A DNA stretch of 64,000 nucleotides from Chryseosolibacter sp044507775 (GTDB lineage: Bacteria; Bacteroidota; Bacteroidia; Cytophagales; Cyclobacteriaceae): contig JBIQIY010000007.1 of NCBI GenBank assembly GCA_044507775.1, positions 141,345-205,344 of the forward strand, read 5' to 3'. The position numbers and the translations under genes are program-made. Positions 7,899 through 16,690 of the stretch are shown here, piece after piece. The notes beneath the pieces were generated by a model, which had not been told where the DNA came from, did not search any database, and saw only the letters and a list, made by a program, of their open reading frames with translations. The number at the start of each line of letters is the position of its first letter. Position 1 is the stretch's first letter.

Positions 7899-9206
7899 CT
7901 AATACCTATAGTAATCCGGCTTGAACGGACCTTCCACCTGCACGCCGATGTACTTCGCTTGTGAGGGGGTAAGTTCTTCCAGGTCCACGCCGATCTTCTT
8001 CAGGTGCAGGCGAGCAACCTTCTCATCCAGGTGCTTTGGAAGCATGTACACCTTATTCTCGTATTTGCCGTGGTTGGTCCAGAGCTCCAGCTGGGCAAGG
8101 GTCTGATTCGTGAATGAATTAGACATCACAAAGCTTGGGTGGCCCATCGCACAGCCGAGGTTTACAAGCCTTCCCTCCGCCAGGAGGATCACCTGACGTC
8201 CGTTCTTCAGCGTGTAAAGATCAACCTGCGGTTTGATCGTGTCTTTGGTGGCGTTCTTATTCAGCCATGCAACATCAATTTCGTTGTCGAAGTGACCGAT
8301 GTTACACACGATCGCCTTGTCCTTCATGTTTTCAAAATGGCGGCTTGCAACGATACTGTGGTTTCCGGTAGCCGTCACGATAATGTCAGCGTCCTTTACG
8401 GCATCGTCCATTCTTTTGACAGCATATCCGTCCATCGCCGCCTGTAATGCGCAGATCGGATCAATCTCCGTAACGATCACGCGCGCCCCGGCACCGCGCA
8501 GTGAAGCGGCAGAACCCTTTCCGACATCGCCATATCCGGCGACAACTGCCACTTTACCCGCGATCATAACGTCTGTCGCACGGCGAATGGCATCGACGCA
8601 TGACTCCTTGCAACCATATTTGTTGTCAAATTTGGACTTCGTTACGGAGTCATTGATATTAATCGCCGGAAGCGGAAGCTTGCCATTGTTCATTCGTTCG
8701 ATGAGGCGGTGCACGCCCGTAGTGGTTTCTTCAGAAATTCCACGAATGCCGGACACCAGTTCCGGGAAGCGATCAAGGACCATATTTGTAAGATCGCCGC
8801 CATCGTCGAGGATCATATTCAGGGGCTTTCCATCGGGGAAGGCGTGCAGCGTCTGCTCAATACACCAGTCGAATTCCTCTTCATTCATGCCTTTCCAAGC
8901 GAAGACCGGTATTCCAGCAGCTGCGATTGCTGCTGCTGCATGATCCTGTGTAGAGAAAATATTGCAGGATGACCACGAAACTTCGGCGCCTAATTCAACC
9001 AGGGTTTCAATAAGGACAGCGGTCTGAATTGTCATGTGAAGGCAACCTGCGATTCGGGCACCCTTCAGAGGCTTCTGAGGACCGAATTCTTCGCGGGTGG
9101 CCATGAGTCCCGGCATTTCAGCTTCGGCTAACCGGATTTCCTTTCTTCCCCATTCTGCGAGGGAAAGATCTTTTACTTTGAATTTGAGCTTTTCGTCAAC
9201 TGTCAT
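7899..9206 (-). CDS. ahcY: Adenosylhomocysteinase
   Basis: 435 residues from the ATG at 9206 (MTVDEKLKFKVKDLSLAEWG); the frame extends to 9257 but the extra 17 residues are unlike the family. It hydrolyses S-adenosylhomocysteine to adenosine and homocysteine, recycling the product of methylation reactions. The NAD-binding loop VVAGYGDVGKGSA, the substrate-site motifs NINDSVTKSKFDN and NIGHFDNEIDV, and the C-terminal KPDYYRY, which completes the partner subunit's NAD site, are all present. A Bacteroidota-type promoter is visible upstream (9255-9285). It stands alone, with a palindromic repeat tract upstream and a REP-like hairpin downstream. Confidence 0.97.
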   Translation of the reverse strand: MTVDEKLKFKVKDLSLAEWGRKEIRLAEAEMPGLMATREEFGPQKPLKGARIAGCLHMTIQTAVLIETLVELGAEVSWSSCNIFSTQDHAAAAIAAAGIPVFAWKGMNEEEFDWCIEQTLHAFPDGKPLNMILDDGGDLTNMVLDRFPELVSGIRGISEETTTGVHRLIERMNNGKLPLPAININDSVTKSKFDNKYGCKESCVDAIRRATDVMIAGKVAVVAGYGDVGKGSAASLRGAGARVIVTEIDPICALQAAMDGYAVKRMDDAVKDADIIVTATGNHSIVASRHFENMKDKAIVCNIGHFDNEIDVAWLNKNATKDTIKPQVDLYTLKNGRQVILLAEGRLVNLGCAMGHPSFVMSNSFTNQTLAQLELWTNHGKYENKVYMLPKHLDEKVARLHLKKIGVDLEELTPSQAKYIGVQVEGPFKPDYYRY

Positions 9207-9254
9207 TTTATTCAATTTTCGGGTTATTTGGACCTGCCGTGGCCGACAGGCTTG

Positions 9255-9285
9255 CAAAAATACGACAAAGGTTTAAGAATCCGAA
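9255..9285 (-). promoter_or_regulatory. Predicted Bacteroidota promoter of ahcY
   Basis: On the minus strand, TATTTTTG (9262-9255) fits the -7 consensus TAnnTTTG exactly; 19 bases upstream is TTCG (9285-9282), one base from the -33 TTTG. Transcription would start ~40 bases before the ahcY ATG. Confidence 0.5.
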
Positions 9286-9287
9286 GC

Positions 9288-9385
9288 CCTGCCTACGCGA
9301 GGCGCTTCGGCAGGCAGGCCTGCCTAGGCCAAGCGCTTTAGCATAGGTGGGCCTGCCCACCGAAGCTTTAGCGTAGGTGGGCATG
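9288..9385. repeat. Palindromic intergenic repeat cluster
   Basis: A dense set of interlocking palindromes made from GGCAGGC/GCCTGCC and AAGC-CTTTAGC-TAGGTGGGC units; the CTTTAGC-TAGGTGGGC unit occurs twice in tandem. A smaller GCAGGCAG/CTGCCTGC hairpin of the same kind lies after the next gene (10129-10147), so the DsbA-like gene is bracketed by them. Such elements are common dispersed repeats in Bacteroidota. Confidence 0.6.
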
Positions 9386-9436
9386 GCTTTTAACGATAGC
9401 CGGTGTGAGACTCATTCTCCGCAGAAACCTCTCGTT

Positions 9437-10120
9437 ATGGAAAAAACAAAAATCAGGATTGGTGTCGTCTCAGACGTGGTCTGCCCCTGGTGCTACATCG
9501 GCAAACGCAGGTTGGAAAAGGCGATGGAACTGGCGTCAGACCGGTTCGAATTTGAAGTTGAGTATTTCCCGTTCGAACTTAATCCGCACTTGAGCGAAGA
9601 AGGCGCGGACTACCAGGAGTATCTCTGTAAGAAATATGGTGGCGAAGATCGCTTTCACCAGCTGACCGAGCATCTGCGGCTCACAGCCGCGCGCGAAGAC
9701 ATTCCTTTTAAGCTGGAGATGCAGAAGACCATGCCCAACACGCGAAATGCGCATCGCATCATCATGATCGCCCGCGACGAAGGGAAACAACTCGAAGTCG
9801 TCGAAGCGTTTTTCCGCGCCTACTTCACGGAAGGCGTTGACCTCACCCGGGTTGACAACCTCATCGAGATCGCCGAAGAGGCTCAATTGGATACCGAACT
9901 TATCGAGGCATTGCTGAACAGTAACACCGGGAAGCTGGAGATTGAAATGGCCGAAAAGGAATTGCAAAATCTCGGCATTACCAGCATACCCCTCTACATC
10001 TTCGAAAACAAGTTCGCCGTCTCAGGCGCACAATCGGTCGAAGCGTTTACAAAGGCATTTGAAGAAGCAGTGGCCATGACCCGGACGGACTATACCCAGC
10101 CTGCCGATGCACAAGCCTGA
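9437..10120 (+). CDS. DsbA-family (FrnE-like) thioredoxin-fold oxidoreductase
   Basis: 227 residues from the ATG at 9437 (MEKTKIRIGVVSDVVCPWCY); the earlier ATG at 9377 lies in the repeat tract and adds an unlikely 20-residue leader. The Cys16-Pro-Trp-Cys19 active site opens the thioredoxin fold, followed by the helical insertion of the DsbA/2-hydroxychromene-2-carboxylate isomerase group and a cis-Pro segment GITSIPLYIF. No signal peptide, so it should be cytosolic, as for FrnE/YwbO-type proteins, which act on disulfides under oxidative stress. No functional partner is adjacent; exact substrate unknown. Confidence 0.9.
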   Translation: MEKTKIRIGVVSDVVCPWCYIGKRRLEKAMELASDRFEFEVEYFPFELNPHLSEEGADYQEYLCKKYGGEDRFHQLTEHLRLTAAREDIPFKLEMQKTMPNTRNAHRIIMIARDEGKQLEVVEAFFRAYFTEGVDLTRVDNLIEIAEEAQLDTELIEALLNSNTGKLEIEMAEKELQNLGITSIPLYIFENKFAVSGAQSVEAFTKAFEEAVAMTRTDYTQPADAQA

Positions 10121-10199
10121 CCCACCGGCAGGCAGACCTGCCTGCTGACGCATGAGCCAAGCAGGCACCGTTGTCAATTGTCAATTTGCCCATTGTCAA
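10121..10199. repeat. Hairpin plus TTGTCAA-type simple repeat
   Basis: Directly after the stop of the DsbA-like gene a GCAGGCAG/CTGCCTGC hairpin is followed by several spaced TTGTCAA/ATTGTCA units (10169-10199), the same simple repeat seen inside the 107-bp tandem units at 19507-19870. It fills the space between two convergent genes. Confidence 0.55.
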
Positions 10200-11495
10200 C
10201 TACTTCTCCAACTCCTCATGCCGGATCACCGCCGTCCACACACTAGTCTTGTCTCCGTCCATTCTCGTCCAGATTGGAGCGATCACTCCCTTGTGCGCAG
10301 AGATGCTGATGCGCGCAGCGGACATCTCACCTTCCTCTGGCGTAAAGGGAGTCTCGCTGATCAGCTTGTTGGTGAAGGATGCGCCGCCGTTGGTAGAGTA
10401 AGCCAGGTAGACATCGGTATTGTTGTCATCGTAATTTCTTCGGTCGTAGTAGATGATGTAGATATAACCTGTGGTTCCATCGATGGCCATCCACGGTAGA
10501 TATTGATGCTTGCCTGCCGCGTCGTTGTTCACGCGCATCGGTGTTGCCCAGTTGTCACCGTAATTATGCGACCGCGTGAACCAGATGTCCGAGTCATTCT
10601 CGCCATTGCGCTGATCGGCCCACGCCATGTACAAACTTCCCCGCAAAGGTCCTTTGCTGGCATCGGTCATCAGGACGGGCATGCTGTTGCACTTGATGTG
10701 ACCGGGTATTTTGATGTCGGCTCCCTTTTGCGATTCGACAACAATATCATTGCTAAGCCACCACTCGCCCCCGTTGAACGAGCGATCCAGAAATATCTTT
10801 CCCCCGTTGCTCCAGGAGATGAGCACCTTTCCGTCGAAGGTGACAATCGGCACAGCGCCGCTTACGGAACTTTGACCCTCCAGGCAATTCCCGGGTTGCT
10901 GCGAGATCACGACCGGATCAGTCCATTTCTTACCGTTCTTGGACATACTGAACAACACATTGGACTGACATCCGGAATCCGGGTCGACGCTCTTGTCGAC
11001 CGTTGTCCAGGTGACATAGAGACTACCCCGGCTATCAATCGTCGCCCAGGGGTTGTTTTGGTTCGCCGGTGTACTGAAGGCCATCGCTTCACCGGTAGAC
11101 CATGTCACTCCTCCGTCTCCGGAAGTTTGTATGACTACACGCGTTGCCTTTTCCGACCCGGCATCGGCTCCCGCAACTGCGGGCTCAGAAAGATGAAAGT
11201 AGAAAAAGTTGCCTTTATCGTCAGTGATGATGGACGGCTCGCCGAAAATACCTAAGGCCGACGACGCCTTCGTCTTATTCCAGGTTTTTCCGCCATCTTT
11301 TGTGACGTAAATGTTGTCCGGCGTCGAAGCCGCGACAATGTTTTCCGGACGGCGTGGATTGACTGCGATCACAGGCTGGCAAAGTCCTCCCCTCGTGACT
11401 TCCGCCTCATCCAACATGACATTTTTGAACTGGCACACACCCGGCAGTACCTGGGTGAGGATAATGAGTGCCATCAGCGTTCCCTTCAGACTCAT
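10200..11495 (-). CDS. Exported BNR/Asp-box (sialidase-like) beta-propeller protein
   Basis: 431 residues with signal peptide (MSLKGTLMALIILTQVLPGVCQ). At least five Asp-box motifs of the S-x-D-x-G-x-x-W type are visible: TKDGGKTWNK, SGDGGVTWST, SKNGKKWTD, SHNYGDNWAT and STNGGASFT, spaced as in a six-bladed sialidase/BNR propeller. The Arg triad of true neuraminidases cannot be confirmed, and many such proteins in Bacteroidota are non-catalytic or act on other glycans, so 'sialidase-like' is a fold statement only. It probably acts in the periplasm or at the surface. The stop abuts a simple-repeat tract; there is no co-directional neighbour. Confidence 0.85.
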   Translation of the reverse strand: MSLKGTLMALIILTQVLPGVCQFKNVMLDEAEVTRGGLCQPVIAVNPRRPENIVAASTPDNIYVTKDGGKTWNKTKASSALGIFGEPSIITDDKGNFFYFHLSEPAVAGADAGSEKATRVVIQTSGDGGVTWSTGEAMAFSTPANQNNPWATIDSRGSLYVTWTTVDKSVDPDSGCQSNVLFSMSKNGKKWTDPVVISQQPGNCLEGQSSVSGAVPIVTFDGKVLISWSNGGKIFLDRSFNGGEWWLSNDIVVESQKGADIKIPGHIKCNSMPVLMTDASKGPLRGSLYMAWADQRNGENDSDIWFTRSHNYGDNWATPMRVNNDAAGKHQYLPWMAIDGTTGYIYIIYYDRRNYDDNNTDVYLAYSTNGGASFTNKLISETPFTPEEGEMSAARISISAHKGVIAPIWTRMDGDKTSVWTAVIRHEELEK

Positions 11496-11834
11496 AGAGA
11501 TTCAAGTAATGCAATCTTTCGCAATTATGAAAGTCATCCAACGCCTGACGCCTGCAACCAATCGACGAACCTAAATCAAAGCCATCGCCATATTTGGCGC
11601 AATCGTCGAAATATACTAGCGGCCTTTTCTGCACCACACTGTGGAATTAACCCACAACGGTTGACGCCGTGGCTTCCATGAATCAAAAAGTAAAAATACC
11701 ATTCGACGGCTAAAATCGACGCTTTAACAGCCAAATCCGCTGTTCGACGTTTGGCCCGTCACTCTACCCTATCCTGTCGCGCGATTTGTTGATACGACCG
11801 TGAAATAGAATCTAAAACACAAACACAAATAGTT
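11496..11834. other. 339-base divergent intergenic region
   Basis: Contains the promoters of the divergent BNR and lipoprotein genes. No repeat array or RNA gene was recognised. Upstream of 11835 a TTTG followed 17 bases later by TAGAATCT is a weak promoter candidate. Two short inverted GTCGAA/TTCGAC-like motifs occur near 11700-11740 without a clear assignment. Confidence 0.4.
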
Positions 11835-12575
11835 ATGATCCGAAAATTCATCCTGGGTTTAGCCGTTGTGGGAATCGCGTGGGGTTGCAATAACAAACAG
11901 AAAGAAATTGCACTTCAATCAGAAGTAGATTCCCTGAGAACAGAGTTGCAGGAAAGTCAGCAAACCGCTGAAGCCCTGCAAGAAGTGGGAGTTATGATAG
12001 ACTCCATTGATGCCAGCCGCCAGTTATTGCGCACCGATATGGTGGAAGGCGCGTCCTATCAGGACTACAAGAATCGTCTTGCCAGCATTCGCGAATACGT
12101 GAAGGAAAGTCAGGCGAAAATTGAAAAGCTCGAAAAAAATGCGAAACAAAATCGCGGTTACGCGGGTACGATCCGACGTCTGAAGGCCGACCTTGAAGAG
12201 ACCACCAACAAGCTCACATCGCTCGAGGAAGAAGTGAAGAGCGTCAGAGCTGAAAATGCTACCCTGACCCGCCACGTTTCAGCCCGCGACTCAGTCATCA
12301 TCGTCAACGAGATGGCATTGCGTCAACGAGAGGAAAATCTCGCAACTCTGGAGACGCAGATGCAGGAGCTAAACGTTGAGAGCAAGAACTTCGCCGCTGA
12401 CTCTTACTTCATGCAAGCCAAAGCGATGGAAGAAGCTGCTAATCGCACTCAGTTTGCTCCGAAGAAAAAGAAGAAAGCACAGCAGGAAGCACTGGAACTC
12501 TACAAGAAAGCGCTGGAGATGGGCAAGAATGAAGCTCAGGCCAAAGTAGAGGAACTTGAAAAGGACTTGGGTTAG
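11835..12575 (+). CDS. Coiled-coil lipoprotein, unknown function
   Basis: 246 residues. Lipobox ending at Cys18 (GIAWGC) predicts lipidation and export. The body is almost wholly charged heptad-like helix, rich in Glu, Lys, Gln and Ala (e.g. IEKLEKNAKQ, LTSLEEEVKSVRAENATL), predicting a long coiled coil; near the C-terminus a lysine cluster (FAPKKKKKAQQ) precedes a short TPR-like helix pair (ALELYKKALEMGKNEAQAK). It resembles the periplasmic coiled-coil lipoproteins often seen in Cytophagales, for which no biochemical role is known. A terminator lies ~105 bases after the stop. Confidence 0.8.
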   Translation: MIRKFILGLAVVGIAWGCNNKQKEIALQSEVDSLRTELQESQQTAEALQEVGVMIDSIDASRQLLRTDMVEGASYQDYKNRLASIREYVKESQAKIEKLEKNAKQNRGYAGTIRRLKADLEETTNKLTSLEEEVKSVRAENATLTRHVSARDSVIIVNEMALRQREENLATLETQMQELNVESKNFAADSYFMQAKAMEEAANRTQFAPKKKKKAQQEALELYKKALEMGKNEAQAKVEELEKDLG

Positions 12576-12679
12576 TTGATTTGAAAAATTTAAGATCTAA
12601 AATTTGGAATGGGCGCGTGCGCAGAGACCAAAAATCTTAAATTCTAATTTGACCATTTCACTTAGCGGATAGATCAAGG

Positions 12680-12711
12680 GCACGGAGAATTTTCTCCGTG
12701 CTTCTTTTTTT
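12680..12711 (+). terminator. Intrinsic terminator after the coiled-coil lipoprotein
   Basis: GCACGGAGA (12680-12688) and TCTCCGTGC (12693-12701) form a perfect 9-bp stem with a tetraloop, followed by TTCTTTTTTT. The AT-rich tract before and after it (12580-12770) carries ATCTTAAATT-type inverted simple repeats. Confidence 0.8.
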
Positions 12712-12752
12712 ATTCAGGTTTGGAGTCACACCGGACGTACACGACTCCACTC

Positions 12753-13556
12753 CTAAATCTTAAATTTTGAATCATGGATTTGTATCCAGTTAACCTTTTC
12801 TTTTTTGAGAAAAGATGCAATTCCAAGTTTGCAATCCTCACTTCCTCTTGCCTTGGCGTTCATCTCGGAGGCGAAGGTAAGGGCGTCGTCGAGCGGCAAA
12901 GACTGAACCCGCGCGATCATTTGCTTGGTGACTCCCATCGCATACGCGGAATTATTTTCGATCAGCTGAAGAGCGAACTCTTGAACTTCTCCTGCCAGTT
13001 CGTCGCGTGCGTGAATGGAGTGAACCAATCCCATCTTCAGCGCCTGCTCGGCGGTTATCACCCTTCCGCTAAGCAACAACTGTTTCGCCCGGGATTCTCC
13101 TATCCTGCGGAGAAGGAAGACCATGACGATGGCGGGAACAAATCCGATGCGTACTTCAGTATATCCAAAGTTGGCTTCCGGTGCTGCAAAAGTGAAATCG
13201 CAGACAGTCGCAAGGCCGCATCCGCCCGCGAGCGCATGGGAATGAACCTGGGCGATGACCACCTTCCGCAAGTGATAGATCTCAAGAAAAAGCTCTTTCA
13301 GATGATCGGAGTCCGCTAGATTCTGTTCGAAAGAATTACTTTGGAGCTGTTCGAGGTACCGAAGGTCGGCGCCGGCGCAAAACGTCTGGCCGTTTGCACG
13401 CAGGATAATGATGCGGGCCTGCTCATCCTCTTCCGCTGCCTTAAATGCTACGCGAAGCTCGGAAACCAGCTCATAACTCAACGCGTTGCTCTTCTCCGGC
13501 CTGTTTAGTGTTATGTAGGCAATGCGGTCGCGCACCGCATATTGAATGTACTTCAT
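12753..13556 (-). CDS. Enoyl-CoA hydratase/isomerase-family protein (LiuC-like)
   Basis: 267 residues, crotonase fold. Oxyanion-hole segments FCAGADL (59-65) and LAGGCGLATVCD (109-120) are present, and Glu134 in GYTEVRIGF matches the second catalytic Glu. The first catalytic Glu of classical hydratases (in GGG-E-LA) is Gly114 here, as in methylglutaconyl-CoA hydratase-like (LiuC/AtuE) members with F/Y-S/T-EV-LG motifs. A role in leucine or related acyl-CoA degradation is an inference. Its ATG overlaps the comEC stop in ATGA, indicating translational coupling, an odd pairing because no other acyl-CoA gene is near. Confidence 0.85.
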   Translation of the reverse strand: MKYIQYAVRDRIAYITLNRPEKSNALSYELVSELRVAFKAAEEDEQARIIILRANGQTFCAGADLRYLEQLQSNSFEQNLADSDHLKELFLEIYHLRKVVIAQVHSHALAGGCGLATVCDFTFAAPEANFGYTEVRIGFVPAIVMVFLLRRIGESRAKQLLLSGRVITAEQALKMGLVHSIHARDELAGEVQEFALQLIENNSAYAMGVTKQMIARVQSLPLDDALTFASEMNAKARGSEDCKLGIASFLKKEKVNWIQIHDSKFKI

Positions 13557-15673
13557 GTATCCCGCTTTTGGATTTCGATGTTAAACGCGCCCTGGTGCAA
13601 GACCGAATGCACGTACAATTTATGCAACTTCGACGCCTCTAAAAAACGCGTGGCAAAGAAAAAAGAATTACTGCTATCCAGAATGATCCGCCCACACCGG
13701 ATATTCTCCATTAGCTGCGGAAGTTCGATCGCGTTGTTTCCTATGATAACCATGTCCACCTCGAGCGCCGGAGGCAGATTGGCATCGGGACTCAGCAATT
13801 GAAGGATCCTCCTCCCCTTCCAAAGGATCAATGTGCCGCCATGAAAAACATGCTGCCGGGGTTCAACTTCTCTTTTCACTCCTGCGATAAGCCTGTTAGG
13901 GAGAATGTGGTACTTCATCATGGTCACATCCGAGGAGAGCGCCGAGTCAGCAAGAAAAGCAGTCTTCGCATCCGCTATCAGGTCTATCGCGCTGTGTCCC
14001 GGAACCTTGTATACGGTAACGCGACTCACATCGACATCGCGGTAGAAATGAATCCACTGCAGTACGACTATTCCGGTGAACATAAGAGTGCCGCTTATGA
14101 GATAGCGAAACTTCCTCAACTCGAAAAGCGTAAGCAAGAAAATGATGCCCGCCATCAGCAGCACGCATTGCCATTCACTGATGAAGACGCCGCCGGTGAC
14201 GCTGAAAGGAAATGCCTCCATCGTGAACACGATTGCATTCAGGAAACGAATTACCAGTTCCAGGCAAAAGCCCAGCGCGACGGCTACGGGAGTAATGAAG
14301 CTCACGGCGAGAAGGGCGAGCCCGGCGATCAAGACAACAAACGACAAGGGAACAACCAGGAGGTTGGACAACAAAAAATAATTCGGGAATTGATGAAAGT
14401 ACAACAACCCTAGCGGGAACGTGGCAAGCTGCGCGGCGATCGACACCGCGATGATCTTCCAGACTTCAACGGTCAGGACATGCGCAGGCTCCCAAAGTCT
14501 CAAAATGCGCGGATACATGTAGACGATGCCAAGCACCGCCAGGTACGATAGCTGGAACCCGACTGAAAAGATGAGGAACGGGTCATAGATGAGCAGGCAG
14601 AAGGCTGATACGGCAAGTGTGTTGTAGACATTCGTGCTTTTAGCCCACGGTCTTGCCACGGCGAGAAACGAGAACATCATCACCGCCCGGAGCACAGAAG
14701 GGTTGAGCCCGGTAACGAAGGCGTACAACCACAGGATCGCCAGCGACAGGAATGCGACGAGCCACTTGCCCCGCGGAATCCGGCCCAGGGGCGAAAACAT
14801 TTTCAGCAGGATGAAGTAGATGATACTGATGTGCAATCCTGAGACAGCCAGGATATGCATAGAACCCGTTGCAGAATAAGCGTTCAGCAATTCGTTGTCC
14901 AGCCCATCGGTGACTCCCAGCACCAACGCCGAGGCGATCGCCTGCTGACGTTCACCCTCCACGAACCGGCTCAACGTTGCTTCTGCCCAGGCTCTTCCTC
15001 GAAATGCCAGGTCCGTAAACCGATTAGGTGGATCGCGCCGGACCTTCATTGCACCGTCTTTCCGAATAAATTGCTGATGAAAGATATTTCGGAGCGTGAG
15101 ATGCCGGCGGTAATCGAATTCACCGGGGTTCGCCGGCCCATCGGGCAATTCAGGTTGCCCTCTCACGATGAGGACGTCGCCATAGCGGAAGGGTTGCGGG
15201 AAATCCGTTTTGGAAAAGTACAGAATGATCTTTCCGGATCGCTGTTGCCACCGGTCACTGTGAACTCTTGTCACGCGCGCTTCGAGCTTCCACGAACGCG
15301 CTTTCTCCTCCGCGTATCGCGTAATGACCGCCTCGTAATACGCGATATCGCCTTCAGCGTTCAACAGGTGATCCGGTCTTCGCGATTCAGTCCTGGAGAT
15401 CAGGTATCCATACCCGAGGAAAAATATCAGGGGAAGTGCTATCCAACCCGGGTTGATGAGCGTGCGAATTCTGCGGCCGGAAAAGACAACTAGAAAATAC
15501 AGGATCGTCAGGACAGCGATGAGGATGTAGCAGGCGGTGTCGCCTGGAAAGTCCGGAAAATAGTAGGCAAGCAGGATTCCCCCGATGAAAAACAACACCG
15601 TCCGAACGAAGGTATAGGGTATCCAGCGGAGCATTGGGGAAGGTAGTGAAATTTTTGAAGCCTTCCCTTTCAA
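13553..15673 (-). CDS. comEC: ComEC/Rec2-family DNA-uptake channel protein
   Basis: 706-residue polytopic inner-membrane protein. An N-terminal pair of helices and a DUF4131-type OB-like region (~60-190) precede the competence domain with its hallmark ILAVSGLHISIIYF and TGLNPSVLRAVMMF segments and ~10 membrane helices. The C-terminal ~130 residues follow the position of the metallo-beta-lactamase-like domain but lack an HxHxDH motif and end in a short beta-rich segment, so any nuclease activity there is doubtful; Bacteroidota homologues often show this. Alternative start at 15637. It should move single-stranded DNA across the inner membrane; no other competence gene is adjacent. Coupled by ATGA to the downstream hydratase gene. 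Confidence 0.9.
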   Translation of the reverse strand: MKGKASKISLPSPMLRWIPYTFVRTVLFFIGGILLAYYFPDFPGDTACYILIAVLTILYFLVVFSGRRIRTLINPGWIALPLIFFLGYGYLISRTESRRPDHLLNAEGDIAYYEAVITRYAEEKARSWKLEARVTRVHSDRWQQRSGKIILYFSKTDFPQPFRYGDVLIVRGQPELPDGPANPGEFDYRRHLTLRNIFHQQFIRKDGAMKVRRDPPNRFTDLAFRGRAWAEATLSRFVEGERQQAIASALVLGVTDGLDNELLNAYSATGSMHILAVSGLHISIIYFILLKMFSPLGRIPRGKWLVAFLSLAILWLYAFVTGLNPSVLRAVMMFSFLAVARPWAKSTNVYNTLAVSAFCLLIYDPFLIFSVGFQLSYLAVLGIVYMYPRILRLWEPAHVLTVEVWKIIAVSIAAQLATFPLGLLYFHQFPNYFLLSNLLVVPLSFVVLIAGLALLAVSFITPVAVALGFCLELVIRFLNAIVFTMEAFPFSVTGGVFISEWQCVLLMAGIIFLLTLFELRKFRYLISGTLMFTGIVVLQWIHFYRDVDVSRVTVYKVPGHSAIDLIADAKTAFLADSALSSDVTMMKYHILPNRLIAGVKREVEPRQHVFHGGTLILWKGRRILQLLSPDANLPPALEVDMVIIGNNAIELPQLMENIRCGRIILDSSNSFFFATRFLEASKLHKLYVHSVLHQGAFNIEIQKRDT

Positions 15674-15730
15674 AGAGCCTGTCCTGAGCCGTCGCGTCCC
15701 CTATCGAAGAACCCGTCCTGAGCCGCGCCC
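15674..15730. repeat. TCCTGAGC dispersed repeat upstream of comEC
   Basis: Two direct copies of a CCTGTCCTGAGCCG-like unit, ~37 bases apart, separate comEC from the SAM hydrolase gene. They belong to the family found at 7833-7869 and 63785-63955. Because both genes run leftward with only ~70 bases between them, the repeat sits inside a probable operon leader. Confidence 0.55.
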
Positions 15731-15745
15731 AGGCTGCAAATTTAC

Positions 15746-16513
15746 CTACTCGAACAAAATATTCACCACACTATCATATCCCAGCCCTAACAATTCTGCT
15801 GCGTTGCCTTTGTAAATGCCGATCTCCAGGAAATCGAGGCTGTTGAAGACGAGGAAGCACTCGCCCTGTTCGGCCTGGCTGTAGGACGCGTGGATCCGGC
15901 GAAACTTTTCGCCTCCGAACTGGATGGTGAAAGCTTTGTCCTTGCTCAGAATATCGAATGCCTGCCGGGGAATATTCGTGATCAGGTTTCCGAAGTGGTC
16001 CACACGAATCACATGACCGGTGATTTGTTTTCGCGTAGCCTTCACCTGCCGGTCGATCAGCCGTTTGTATTCCGCCATTGGCTTGCCTATGCTGGCGGGA
16101 TCCTTGCCACTGGCAAGCAGGCAGGCGACCGGTGCGAGTACATTTTTTTCCGGAAAAGTTGTCGGAGCTTCATCGGGACTAATATCGCGGATCTGCTCCG
16201 GCGCATGATCGCTGATCAGACTCAGGAGGCCGTTGTCAACACCCACGAAGAAATGGCCTTCTAGTTTGAGCAAGATAAAAGCGTCACCCCGGTTTCCCGA
16301 CGAATCAACTCCCACCAGGTGAACGGTGCCCTTTGGAAAATCGCGGAAGACGGATCGAAGGACGTATGCTCCATGGCCGATGTCGAACAGTCGGATCTGG
16401 TGGCTGATATCGACGATACGAAGGTCGGGATTAGTGGACAGAATCCGCGCTTTGATAGCGGCTACATAGTGGTCACTTTCTCCAGCGTCGGTCAAAAGCG
16501 TAACTATGGCCAT
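15746..16513 (-). CDS. SAM hydrolase (SAM hydroxide adenosyltransferase, DUF62 family)
   Basis: 255 residues matching the SAM-dependent chlorinase/fluorinase-like fold: N-terminal TLLTDAGESDHYVAAIKA, IVDISHQI, GTVHLVGVDSSG and FVGVDNGLLS, then C-terminal ITGHVIRVDHFGNLITNI. The bacterial/archaeal members without halogenase features split SAM with water to adenosine and methionine; the DNGL and D-x-FGN-x-xTNI motifs are those of that group. Physiological role unclear. Upstream of comEC on the same strand; the ~70-base gap carries dispersed repeats, so co-transcription is uncertain. Confidence 0.88.
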   Translation of the reverse strand: MAIVTLLTDAGESDHYVAAIKARILSTNPDLRIVDISHQIRLFDIGHGAYVLRSVFRDFPKGTVHLVGVDSSGNRGDAFILLKLEGHFFVGVDNGLLSLISDHAPEQIRDISPDEAPTTFPEKNVLAPVACLLASGKDPASIGKPMAEYKRLIDRQVKATRKQITGHVIRVDHFGNLITNIPRQAFDILSKDKAFTIQFGGEKFRRIHASYSQAEQGECFLVFNSLDFLEIGIYKGNAAELLGLGYDSVVNILFE

Positions 16514-16618
16514 TCAGAAAAGCGGGTTTAATTTTTAACAGGCGCTGACGGCGCCTGATTGGTTATACTAATGATCTGGCTAAATTACGGGATTGTTGGG
16601 AATTTTTTGGAACGTCAG

Positions 16619-16647
16619 TTGTTGTATCGAGACCAAAACTAACTTTT
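16619..16647 (+). promoter_or_regulatory. Possible phoH promoter
   Basis: TTG at 16619-16621 and TAACTTTT at 16640-16647 are 18 bases apart, close to the Bacteroidota TTTG-N19-TAnnTTTG pattern, about 45 bases before the phoH start. The match to the -7 element is imperfect. Confidence 0.3.
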
Positions 16648-16690
16648 CCTGAAAATCGTTAACTTACCAAAATAAAACACCTTTATACAT

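Noticed and set aside
10200..11495. Naming the BNR protein a neuraminidase
   Set aside because: Asp-boxes show the propeller fold, but the Arg triad and nucleophilic Tyr could not be located with confidence, and no sialic acid genes are nearby.
15746..16513. Halogenase (chlorinase/fluorinase) activity
   Set aside because: The halide-binding loop insert of true fluorinases/chlorinases is not apparent and the motifs match the SAM-hydrolysing group.
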